Part shown: positions 37,473 through 44,432 of the stretch, piece by piece
Numbering within the stretch: position 1 is the first letter of the stretch
Layout: every line of letters begins with the position of its first letter
DNA from: an uncultured Prevotellaceae bacterium
GTDB taxonomy: Bacteria > Bacteroidota > Bacteroidia > Bacteroidales > Bacteroidaceae
Direction of reading: 5' to 3'
Length of the DNA: 64,000 nucleotides
Assembly: GCA_902761605.1 (NCBI GenBank)
Contig: CACWLC010000002.1
Location: forward strand, 1 to 64,000
The notes under the pieces: model-generated
Databases searched by the model: none
What the model saw: the letters and a program-made list of their open reading frames with translations, nothing else
What the model was told of the DNA's origin: nothing
Made by a program: the position numbers and the translations under genes

Positions 37473-39602
37473 CTACTCAGAGGCACTCTTGAGCAGTTTC
37501 AGGTAGTATCCTCGCACTCCGTTGTTGGCACCTTTGGGCCAGCGGAGGGCTTTGATTGACTTGCTGAGAGCCTTAAGATTGGGTACATCTTTGGCTTTCA
37601 GGTGCTTGGATAGTTCTCCCTGGATGTCTATCACGCGCCAGAGGTTCTCTTTCGTATGTTCAATGGTTGGCTCGAACAGGCTGGGCAGAACTCCCTCTGC
37701 AGACGATTCCTCCATGAATGACTGATTATGCTCCCGAATCTCCTTCTCATCCTCTGATGTAAACCAATAGAGACAATCTGGATTTTTCAACTCCGTGACT
37801 GCCTGTGCAAACATCTGCTTATACGGCACTCGCTCACTCATATCGATCTCGCCCTTCACCTCGATGCAGAGATAACGGCGATTACCCTCTGACGAAGAGA
37901 GCGGTGTAGGGTCGTTGGTGGTGGCGATGAACGAACAGAGACGTGGTGTCATCGTGTACTCCGCAGACCGCATCTTGCGCATCTGGACATCCTTTTCAGT
38001 AATCAGTCGTTTCACCTTAGCCTGTTCGCGGTCTGTCTTGGCATTGAACTCGTCGATGCATACGAGCCACATTCGACCCAGCACGCGCTCCACCTGTTCC
38101 GGATTCTGCATCTTTATGTCGTCCATATAGTATTCGCGCATGGATGGCGGCAGGATGTTCTTACAGAATACAGACTTCTTGATACCCTCACCTCCGATGA
38201 GCATCGGCACCATCGAGTTGCCGTAGTCGCGGTTGATGTTCATGGCCTGAGCCACCATTGCCAGGAACCAGCGGTGGAAATACTTAGGCCACAGGGCATA
38301 GTCAGTAGGCAGGCGACGGGCGAAATCCTCGATATAATCGGCCTTCCGGTCCCAGTCGCCACAGCCTGCCAGAAATTCCAACACTGGGTTGTAGTCCTTG
38401 ATATGCGCACTCTCTATATAGATGCGGATGTCGTTCATCCAACTTTCGCCGCCCTCCTTCATCTGCTCTACTACGATACTCTTCAGCTGACGGTCAGTCA
38501 GAGGCTGCCACTTCTTGAAACTTACGTTGTTAGGCCTGAACTCCGTCATCTGCTTCACCACATTGTAGCGCAACTGGTAACGCCGACGGAAAAAATCTTC
38601 GATAAAACGGATGATACGCTCCTTCTCGTTCATCTGAGTGATTGTCCGTCCATCATAAGGCTTTGTGTATATCTCACGGAAAACCTTGCGGATCAAGTCC
38701 TCACCCATGGACTTGAGACGAAAATCCCATAGTACACGCGAGACACACGCCTCCTCTCCAAGTCCTGCCTTCTGGCAATAGCCAGCCAACAGCACCAGAC
38801 ACTTCTCCATATCATCAGGGCTCTCATCGAGGGCTTTTCTCATACAGGTATAGAATTCCAGTTTGTAGCGCTCATGCTCATCAGAGTCGGGATACCATAT
38901 CAAGGTACCGTCATCATCAGTCCTCGTGCCCTTGTAAGGTGCCAGAGCATTGTCTTCATCATGAATCACAGGCAGGGGCTGAGCCTGCGGGTTATAGTAG
39001 AGCTGTGGGTCATGACTCATTCGGCAGCCTTTCACAAGCGATGGTTCGCCAACGACGAGGTTACACTGCACCAGGGCGGTATAGATACGGGCTGCCGACT
39101 CCTGGGCTTCCTTCAGGAAAGCAAGATATCTTGTGGTATCGAGCTGCTTTGCTTTCTTGCTCTGCCCTGACACCCACGGAGTGGCAACGCCGTTGTACTC
39201 ACAGCGCACTACAACTTTTAGCGTCACACCACTCACTCCAGCAAAGGCAAGAAGGGTATAAGGCACCTGCGACACCAGCTTCTTCATCTGATTTATCCGT
39301 AACATACCCTCCGGGCATGGGATGTTGAGCAAAAGTAGCTGGGTGAATGCATTGGGATGGTCGAATCCTCCCTTGCCGAACGTTGCTGTAAAAAGCAGGT
39401 AAGGCAGGCGGTCTGCATCCTCCATTATATATCGTGGCATACCCTTCTCCTCCATAAGCCTCATGTGCAGGGCGATGCCTCGTATCCTGTCTGCCGCAAT
39501 CTTTGTGTCGTCAGAACGCATACGCTCCACAACTGCATCCAGCCCTGTTGAAACAGGCCTGCCAAACTCTCCGTATTTGGTCTTTAGCTTCGTTATTTTC
39601 AT
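37473..39602 (-). CDS. VirE/VapE-family primase-helicase-like protein
   Basis: This 709-residue protein resembles the VirE N-terminal plus VapE/DUF3874-like proteins of Bacteroidota. The N-terminal half (about 1-330) is a primase-associated-type region (GCRMSHDPQLYYNPQAQPLPV). The C-terminal half is an SF3/AAA-like ATPase with a P-loop GGEGIKKSVF near 468-476, a Walker B WLVCIDEF near 512-519 and a sensor-like SFIATTNDPTPL with the arginine NRRYLCIEV. Related proteins act in replication of phages, satellites and integrated elements. The cellular role of the chromosomal Bacteroidota versions is not established. It is enclosed by 103-bp inverted repeats, has its own promoter, and has iteron-like repeats upstream. 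Confidence 0.8.
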   Translation of the reverse strand: MKITKLKTKYGEFGRPVSTGLDAVVERMRSDDTKIAADRIRGIALHMRLMEEKGMPRYIMEDADRLPYLLFTATFGKGGFDHPNAFTQLLLLNIPCPEGMLRINQMKKLVSQVPYTLLAFAGVSGVTLKVVVRCEYNGVATPWVSGQSKKAKQLDTTRYLAFLKEAQESAARIYTALVQCNLVVGEPSLVKGCRMSHDPQLYYNPQAQPLPVIHDEDNALAPYKGTRTDDDGTLIWYPDSDEHERYKLEFYTCMRKALDESPDDMEKCLVLLAGYCQKAGLGEEACVSRVLWDFRLKSMGEDLIRKVFREIYTKPYDGRTITQMNEKERIIRFIEDFFRRRYQLRYNVVKQMTEFRPNNVSFKKWQPLTDRQLKSIVVEQMKEGGESWMNDIRIYIESAHIKDYNPVLEFLAGCGDWDRKADYIEDFARRLPTDYALWPKYFHRWFLAMVAQAMNINRDYGNSMVPMLIGGEGIKKSVFCKNILPPSMREYYMDDIKMQNPEQVERVLGRMWLVCIDEFNAKTDREQAKVKRLITEKDVQMRKMRSAEYTMTPRLCSFIATTNDPTPLSSSEGNRRYLCIEVKGEIDMSERVPYKQMFAQAVTELKNPDCLYWFTSEDEKEIREHNQSFMEESSAEGVLPSLFEPTIEHTKENLWRVIDIQGELSKHLKAKDVPNLKALSKSIKALRWPKGANNGVRGYYLKLLKSASE

Positions 39603-39632
39603 GATTATTCGTTGTTATTCCAAATTCGACTA

Positions 39633-39640
39633 CAAAGATA
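39633..39640 (-). promoter_or_regulatory. Promoter -7 element of the VirE-type gene
   Basis: The minus strand reads TATCTTTG with a TTG (39661-39663) 20 bases further upstream, 30 bases before the ATG. This is a close match to the Bacteroidota promoter. Confidence 0.6.
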
Positions 39641-39836
39641 CAGAAAAATAAGGGAAAATGCAAGGTTTTTGGCTGGTTTTTATCATTGTAGGTGCACTTT
39701 TGACAGAAAGAGATGCTATCTTTCGATTGTTCAGATGTCATCTACGACTCGTTCAGATAGCACCTTACAAGGTATAGGAGCGTCACAAGCAAGTGTAAAG
39801 TCCTATCTAAGAAGGTATTAAGTGCCTATGTAGCAA

Positions 39837-39900
39837 CCTTACGCCTTGGCGCAAAATGCTTTACGGGCATACGCAAAACACTTTACGCGTATACGCAAAA
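39837..39900 (+). repeat. Three 22-bp direct repeats, iteron-like
   Basis: Units start at 39837, 39859 and 39881. Units 2 and 3 share 18 of 20 bases (CTTTACGnGnATACGCAAAA). Unit 1 is weaker (CTTACG...GGCGCAAAA) but in phase. Unit 3 includes the exact palindrome GCGTATACGC. They lie in the 434-bp gene-free gap between the VirE-type gene and the HU-like gene, next to AT-rich sequence and the right inverted repeat. Nothing else coding is seen in that gap. Confidence 0.75.
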
Positions 39901-39924
39901 TTGAAAGCATTCCAAATATGAGGT

Positions 39925-40027
39925 GCACCATCAGTAGCACGATAGTAGCACCATTTTTAAGCATCGTGCACCTATTAAACAATTGAATATAAGTAGATTA
40001 CGTGCCTCAGTAGCACGAGGTGCACGA
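39925..40027 (-). repeat. Right copy of the 103-bp inverted repeat
   Basis: This is the reverse-complement partner of 37351-37453 (90/103 identical, ungapped). It also has its own exact 10-base arms (TCGTGCACCT/AGGTGCACGA) and three GTGCTACT octamers on the minus strand. It ends 9 bases before the stop codon of the HU-like gene. No target-site duplication is apparent outside the two copies. Confidence 0.9.
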
Positions 40028-40036
40028 TATTTTCGT

Positions 40037-40657
40037 TTAAATTGCAGTATAGATGTATTCCTGTCCCTGTTTGGTCTTAAGAAGTTTGGGATTCTCACCC
40101 TCGCACCACTCGTCGAGCAGTTTGCGGGCAGAATAGTAAGTGAGTTTGGAGAACAATGAGAAAGTCCGTGCTGTGGTATAGCCACCATCGCCCAACAGTT
40201 TTCTGAGCAATGCCTCGAGTTTTGGTTTGTCAGCGAGGATCTCACGGGTATTTGGACTATCGGACTTACGGAAGCCTCGCGACCACTTCTCCAGCTCCCT
40301 GTTCCACAACTTCCCAGGGTTATACTCCACCCCATCGAACACCACGTCCGTACTTCTAACCTCGTCAGGGTCGGTAATCTCACGCAGCAGCTTCAGCCGT
40401 GGAGCAAACGATCCGATAGGCGTCTCTACACGGTACCCCATAGCCATCAGTTCACCAGCTGCTCTCAGGAAATAGTCGAAGGCTCTCATCATCTCCCCGT
40501 ATGGTGAATTATAGTTCCTGTTACAGAAGTCCTCCAGTCCCTGCATCGTCACCTTGTGATTCATGGCCGGACGCACATACACGATATTCTTCCCATCCCT
40601 TCCCTTAGCTGGTGTAGGATGAACTTCAAACAGCATTCCGTCTTTCTTCTTTGGCAT
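40037..40657 (-). CDS. HU-like (HU-HIG type) DNA-binding protein
   Basis: This 206-residue protein has residues about 1-120 that look like the HU/IHF-like domain found in many Bacteroidota (KVTMQGLEDFCNRNYNSPYGEMMRAFDYFLRAAGELMAMGYRVETPIGSFAPRL). A C-terminal winged-helix-like segment follows (about 140-206: TTARTFSLFSKLTYYSARKLLDEW). Such proteins often neighbour VirE-type genes in this phylum. A role in shaping or recognising the nearby repeats is inferred. Its promoter and a palindrome over the predicted start site suggest autoregulation. Confidence 0.75.
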   Translation of the reverse strand: MPKKKDGMLFEVHPTPAKGRDGKNIVYVRPAMNHKVTMQGLEDFCNRNYNSPYGEMMRAFDYFLRAAGELMAMGYRVETPIGSFAPRLKLLREITDPDEVRSTDVVFDGVEYNPGKLWNRELEKWSRGFRKSDSPNTREILADKPKLEALLRKLLGDGGYTTARTFSLFSKLTYYSARKLLDEWCEGENPKLLKTKQGQEYIYTAI

Positions 40658-40693
40658 AGCTTATACCTTATTATTTTTGCGATATTCAGAGTC

Positions 40694-40705
40694 CCTGATA
40701 TCAGG
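40694..40705. promoter_or_regulatory. 12-bp perfect palindrome at the HU-like gene start site
   Basis: CCTGATATCAGG lies just downstream of the -7 box at 40709-40716, where transcription should begin. It is a good operator candidate for repression. Confidence 0.45.
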
Positions 40706-40708
40706 TGG

Positions 40709-40716
40709 CAAAGATA
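40709..40716 (-). promoter_or_regulatory. Promoter -7 element of the HU-like gene
   Basis: The minus strand reads TATCTTTG, 51 bases upstream of the ATG. Confidence 0.55.
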
Positions 40717-40783
40717 CAAATAAAATTTGAATTATTCTACATGTATTTGAACATTATTGATATGTCATCTTAAAAAAATTCAA

Positions 40784-40791
40784 TAACTTTG
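40784..40791 (+). promoter_or_regulatory. Promoter -7 element of the second GH28 gene
   Basis: TAACTTTG lies 24 bases before the ATG at 40816. Confidence 0.5.
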
Positions 40792-40815
40792 CACCGAACT
40801 TAAAAACGAATCGAG

Positions 40816-42222
40816 ATGATAAGAAAAATATTCATCGTAATTATGTTGCTGCCTATAAGTCTGATGGCGGCTAATACAACAGGAGTTTACAACGTTAAAG
40901 ACTATGGTGCCAAGGGCAACGGTAAGGTGTTGGATCATGAGGCGATAAACATAGCTATCGAGGCAGCAAACAAGGCTGGAGGCGGACAGGTTTATCTGCC
41001 TTCCGGAGTCTATCTCTGCGGCAGCATCCGTATGAAGAGCAATATCGACCTGCACCTCTCGGCGGGAGCTAAGATTCTAGCGGCTCCTGCAGAGATGAAG
41101 GCATACGACGAGAGTGAGGTGTTCGGCGCTCCTGAATATCAGGACGGCGGGCACACCTACTTCCACAACTCGCTTATCTGGGCTGAGGGACAGCATGACA
41201 TCAGTATTACCGGACGTGGCATGATTGACGGCGAGGGACTGACAAAGCGCGACACCGAGAAGGCAGGCAACGTGCAAGGCGGATCTATAGGTACTGGCGA
41301 CAAGGCCATCGCCCTGAAGCAATGCCGCAATGTGACCATCCGCGACATCACCATCTATCGCGGCGGACACTTTGCCATCATCGTCACAGGCTGCGAAATC
41401 GGCACCATCGACAATGTGACCATCGACACCAATCGCGACGGCATAGACATTGACTGCTGCAAATACATCACGGTGAGCAATACAAAGGTTAACACGCCTA
41501 ACGACGATGCCATAGTGCTGAAAAGCTCATACGCACTGAAAAAGCCTGTGCTTTGCGAACACATTCTTATAACAAACTGCATAGTGACGGGATATAAGCT
41601 TGGCACCTTCCTTGACGGCACATATGTGCCTGAGAAGGTAAACTGGGTGTGCGGACGAATAAAACTGGGCACTGAGAGCAACGGCGGTTACCGCAATATT
41701 ACCATCTCTAACTGCACCTGTATGTGGAGCTCCGGACTAGCATTCGAAGAGGTAGACCAGGGGCGCATGGAGAATATTGTGGTAGATAATATCTCTATGA
41801 GTCATGTTCACCACTACCCTATATATATAACCACAGGCTGCCGTAACCGCGGACCAAAGGAGCGCACAGAAGTTTCATCGGCTCGCGATATATATATCAA
41901 CAATGTGATAGCCGATGATTGCGACTCGCTGGCAGGTATCATCATCACCGGCATGGAAGGTTATCCCATCCGCAACGTGTCGTTGAGCAATATCCGCATA
42001 CAGTATCGCGGTGGTGGAAAGAGAGCTACCAAGCCTTATCGTGAACAGGGCACCAACTATCCAGAACCCCGTTGGGCAGGTCCTACCCCCGCCTACGGGC
42101 TCTTTGCCCGCCACGCCGACGGCATCCGCCTGCATAACGTAGAGTTCGAGCTTATGCGCCCCGACGAGCGCCCCGATATTGTTCTCGAGGATGTGGTAAA
42201 CTTTAAAAGCGAATCGAAATGA
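40816..42222 (+). CDS. Secreted GH28 enzyme (second copy)
   Basis: This 468-residue parallel beta-helix protein has a signal peptide (MIRKIFIVIMLLPISLMA). GH28 motifs are closer to the classical form than in the rha-operon copy: NRDGIDID, NDDAIVLKSS and GRIKLGTESNGG, where the RIK triad binds the substrate carboxylate. A galacturonan or rhamnogalacturonan exo-hydrolase is likely. It ends with a 4-base ATGA overlap into a broken GH27 gene, showing that the two were once a translationally coupled pair. Confidence 0.88.
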   Translation: MIRKIFIVIMLLPISLMAANTTGVYNVKDYGAKGNGKVLDHEAINIAIEAANKAGGGQVYLPSGVYLCGSIRMKSNIDLHLSAGAKILAAPAEMKAYDESEVFGAPEYQDGGHTYFHNSLIWAEGQHDISITGRGMIDGEGLTKRDTEKAGNVQGGSIGTGDKAIALKQCRNVTIRDITIYRGGHFAIIVTGCEIGTIDNVTIDTNRDGIDIDCCKYITVSNTKVNTPNDDAIVLKSSYALKKPVLCEHILITNCIVTGYKLGTFLDGTYVPEKVNWVCGRIKLGTESNGGYRNITISNCTCMWSSGLAFEEVDQGRMENIVVDNISMSHVHHYPIYITTGCRNRGPKERTEVSSARDIYINNVIADDCDSLAGIIITGMEGYPIRNVSLSNIRIQYRGGGKRATKPYREQGTNYPEPRWAGPTPAYGLFARHADGIRLHNVEFELMRPDERPDIVLEDVVNFKSESK

Positions 42223-42359
42223 AATATGCATTATATCTTAGCATGCTGTTTGTGTTAAGCGCAACAGCTCAAACAAAAGATGATGGGCCCACTATGGGCT
42301 GGAGTTCGTGGAATACCTACCGCGTGAATATCTTTGAGTTGTTTTCGTTAATTATTTAG
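42219..42359 (+). pseudogene. 5' remnant of a GH27 alpha-galactosidase
   Basis: A 46-codon frame begins at the ATGA overlap. It encodes a signal peptide (MKYALYLSMLFVLSATAQ) and then TMGWSSWNTYRVNI, the conserved start of GH27 alpha-galactosidases, whose WSSWN motif lines the active site. Similarity stops abruptly after VNI. The frame runs on only eight codons (FELFSLII) into the promoter region of the next gene. The missing 350 or so residues are absent from the window, so a deletion joined this point to the sequence ahead of the AGCS gene. Functional alpha-galactosidase is impossible, though a short secreted peptide might still be made. Confidence 0.85.
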
Positions 42360-42367
42360 TACCTTTG
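42360..42367 (+). promoter_or_regulatory. Promoter -7 element of the AGCS transporter gene
   Basis: TACCTTTG has an upstream TTG (42339-42341) at 18-base spacing, 23 bases before the ATG. It directly abuts the stop codon of the GH27 remnant. Confidence 0.5.
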
Positions 42368-42390
42368 CACCATCAAAAAGATAATTGCAG

Positions 42391-43809
42391 ATGAATGAAC
42401 TGATAACTCAAATTAACGATGCTATATGGGGCTATGTATTGATAGGGGTCCTAATAATATGTGGTATCTGGTTTACATGGAAGACCAAAGGCGTTCAGTT
42501 TCGCATGGTCGGTGAGATGCTCAGGCTTCTCGCTGATTCGGCCACTTCGGGGACAGACAGTCTTTCAGACAAAGACAAGAATCATAAACACATATCCTCA
42601 TTCCAGGCCTTTGCAGTATCTGTGGCTACACGTGTCGGTACAGGAAATCTGGCGGGAGTGGCAACGGCGATAGCCATCGGGGGCCCGGGAGCAGTATTCT
42701 GGATGTGGGTTATCGCTCTGATAGGGTCGGCAACGGCATTCATAGAGTCTACACTCGGACAGCTATATAAACAGCGGCAGAAGGATTCTTTTGTTGGTGG
42801 CCCGGCATATTATATAAAAAGGGGTCTGCATTGTAACTGGATGGCCTATCTGTTTGCCGTGCTGATAACCATCACCTTCGGGCTCTCATATAATTCCATC
42901 CAGAGCAATACTATCTGCGGGGCAATGTATGAGGCCTTCGGATGGAATCCACTGCTCGTGGGCAGCATCCTTTCGGTCGTGGCTTTGATTATCATCTTTG
43001 GAGGTCTTCAGCGTATTGCCAACGTCAGTGCGGTAATGGTTCCTCTGATGGCTATAGGCTACTTTGTACTGGTGATGGTGATTATTATCATGAACATCGA
43101 ACATATTCCACATGTATTGAAGGTAATTATTACAAATGCCTTCGGACTGGAGCAGGGCGTTGGTGGAACTATCGGAGCAACGATAATGAACGGTGTAAAG
43201 CGCGGATTGTTCAGCAATGAGGCGGGAGAAGGCAGCGCACCGAATGTGGCAGCAGCAGCCACCGTAAGCCATCCCGTAAAACAGGGTCTTATACAGGCGT
43301 TAGGCGTTTTCACGGATACGCTGCTGGTATGCTCTTGCACGGCATTCATGATACTAATCAGTGGCCTGTACAGCACACCGGAACTTAATGGAATAGCACT
43401 CACTCAGGCTGCCCTCAACTCTGAAATCGGTGCCTTTGGACCAACGTTTATTGCTATAGCCATATTGCTCTTTGCCTTTTCAAGTATCATCGGCAACTAC
43501 TATTACGGTGAGGCGAACATCCGGTTCATGACCTCAAGTAATGCTGTCCTTACTGTGTATAGGGTGTTCTCTGGTGGTGTGCTGGTGATGTTTGGAGCAA
43601 TGGCGAGTCTCGAGATAGTATGGAATTTGGGAGATCTGTGCATGGCTATGCTTACAGCATGTAACCTTGTGGCGATAGTCAGACTCGGGAAATATGCATT
43701 CAAGCTGCTTGAGGACTACAGACAACAGAAACGCAGCGGAATCAAAGAGCCTACGTTCCATCGTAGCCAGATGCCAGAGATAGAGAAAGACCTGATGTGC
43801 TGGGAGTAA
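42391..43809 (+). CDS. AGCS family sodium:amino acid symporter
   Basis: This 472-residue membrane protein of about 11 TM segments has the family landmarks VATRVGTGNLAGVATAIAIGGPGAVFWMW and GGPAYYIKRG. GLFSNEAGEGSAPNVAAAA with the sodium-site region follows. AGCS members take up alanine, glycine or a close analogue with Na+. ATG at 42391 is used, since the TTG at 42385 is only two codons upstream and has no support. It is unrelated to the carbohydrate genes on its left. Confidence 0.9.
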   Translation: MNELITQINDAIWGYVLIGVLIICGIWFTWKTKGVQFRMVGEMLRLLADSATSGTDSLSDKDKNHKHISSFQAFAVSVATRVGTGNLAGVATAIAIGGPGAVFWMWVIALIGSATAFIESTLGQLYKQRQKDSFVGGPAYYIKRGLHCNWMAYLFAVLITITFGLSYNSIQSNTICGAMYEAFGWNPLLVGSILSVVALIIIFGGLQRIANVSAVMVPLMAIGYFVLVMVIIIMNIEHIPHVLKVIITNAFGLEQGVGGTIGATIMNGVKRGLFSNEAGEGSAPNVAAAATVSHPVKQGLIQALGVFTDTLLVCSCTAFMILISGLYSTPELNGIALTQAALNSEIGAFGPTFIAIAILLFAFSSIIGNYYYGEANIRFMTSSNAVLTVYRVFSGGVLVMFGAMASLEIVWNLGDLCMAMLTACNLVAIVRLGKYAFKLLEDYRQQKRSGIKEPTFHRSQMPEIEKDLMCWE

Positions 43810-43896
43810 CCTATGTCACAATGTATCCTCTGACCCCGATGTGACACTCGGATGCAAAGATATAGAAAAAAATTTGGTCGTTTCACAAAAAGTTAG

Positions 43897-43904
43897 TATT
43901 TTTG
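43897..43904 (+). promoter_or_regulatory. Promoter -7 element of the small-protein/trkH/trkA operon
   Basis: TATTTTTG has TTTG (43873-43876) 20 bases upstream, close to the ideal spacing. It lies 36 bases before the ATG at 43941. Confidence 0.6.
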
Positions 43905-43940
43905 CAACAGAAAAGTATTTACCCCTTTGTGACGTTGTAT

Positions 43941-44432
43941 ATGGATGACGCTATTAGTAATGTTAAGAAGCCAAGTGGATGTTGGTATCATGCTGGTTGT
44001 CTGCTTACGATAGTCAGCACGTTGCTGATAGTGTTTTTTGTGTATTTGATTTTTGAGTCTGAAGAAGATTTAGACAGAAAACGAGCAGAATACGCTGCCT
44101 CTCACCAGGAGTATGAAGATGCTATGAAGGCTTACGAGGCCGACTCTGCGAATCTGAAAGCAGAGTATCAACGTATTCTGGCTAAGATAGATGCCGCCCA
44201 GGCACATAATGACTCATTGGCAGTAGCAGCTTTAAATGACAGTCTGAAATGTTATAGCGAACCAGAATGGGTTCCGCGTGGAGCCATCGGTGTGAACATC
44301 GGAGCAGCATTCTTTGCGGTCTTTGCCTTAGCGATGCTGATTCCACTTGCCATCGGCATCCTGCTACTCATCTACTATCGCTATCGCAAGCGCAAGTGGC
44401 AGTACGAATATAATTTAAATTGGAAACCGTGA
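43941..44432 (+). CDS. Two-TM coiled-coil membrane protein coupled to trkH
   Basis: This 163-residue protein was not recognised as a known family. It has a TM helix (about 17-38) and a charged, heptad-like region (about 40-95, EEDLDRKRAEYAASHQEYED...). A second TM helix (about 118-143) and a basic C-terminal tail (RYRKRKWQYEY) follow. The loop between the helices would be extracytoplasmic if both ends are inside. Its stop codon overlaps the GTG start of trkH by 4 bases, so the two are translationally coupled and may form a complex. An accessory subunit of the potassium transporter is inferred. ATG at 43941 is used because the TTG at 43902 is inside the promoter. Confidence 0.7.
   Translation: MDDAISNVKKPSGCWYHAGCLLTIVSTLLIVFFVYLIFESEEDLDRKRAEYAASHQEYEDAMKAYEADSANLKAEYQRILAKIDAAQAHNDSLAVAALNDSLKCYSEPEWVPRGAIGVNIGAAFFAVFALAMLIPLAIGILLLIYYRYRKRKWQYEYNLNWKP

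Noticed and set aside
39612..39821. Open frame of 69 codons on the plus strand upstream of the VirE-type gene, ending in GIGASQASVKSYLRRY
   Set aside because: The tail looks faintly helix-turn-helix-like, but the frame crosses the VirE promoter, has no supporting start signal and is too short to judge.
39837..39900. CRISPR array
   Set aside because: The 22-bp units are contiguous without unique spacers and no cas genes are near.
37351..40027. Interpretation of the inverted repeats as insertion-sequence ends
   Set aside because: There is no transposase, no target-site duplication, and the repeats are long and internally folded. Other explanations are listed as a finding.
43814..43846. TGTCACA...TGTGACA inverted repeat after the AGCS gene
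   Set aside because: There is no T-run and the 19-base loop is long. The half-sites resemble a CRP site but in the wrong arrangement and position, so no call was made.
43854..43861. TATCTTTG on the minus strand after the AGCS gene
   Set aside because: It matches the promoter motif, but no minus-strand gene follows. An antisense transcript is possible but unsupported.
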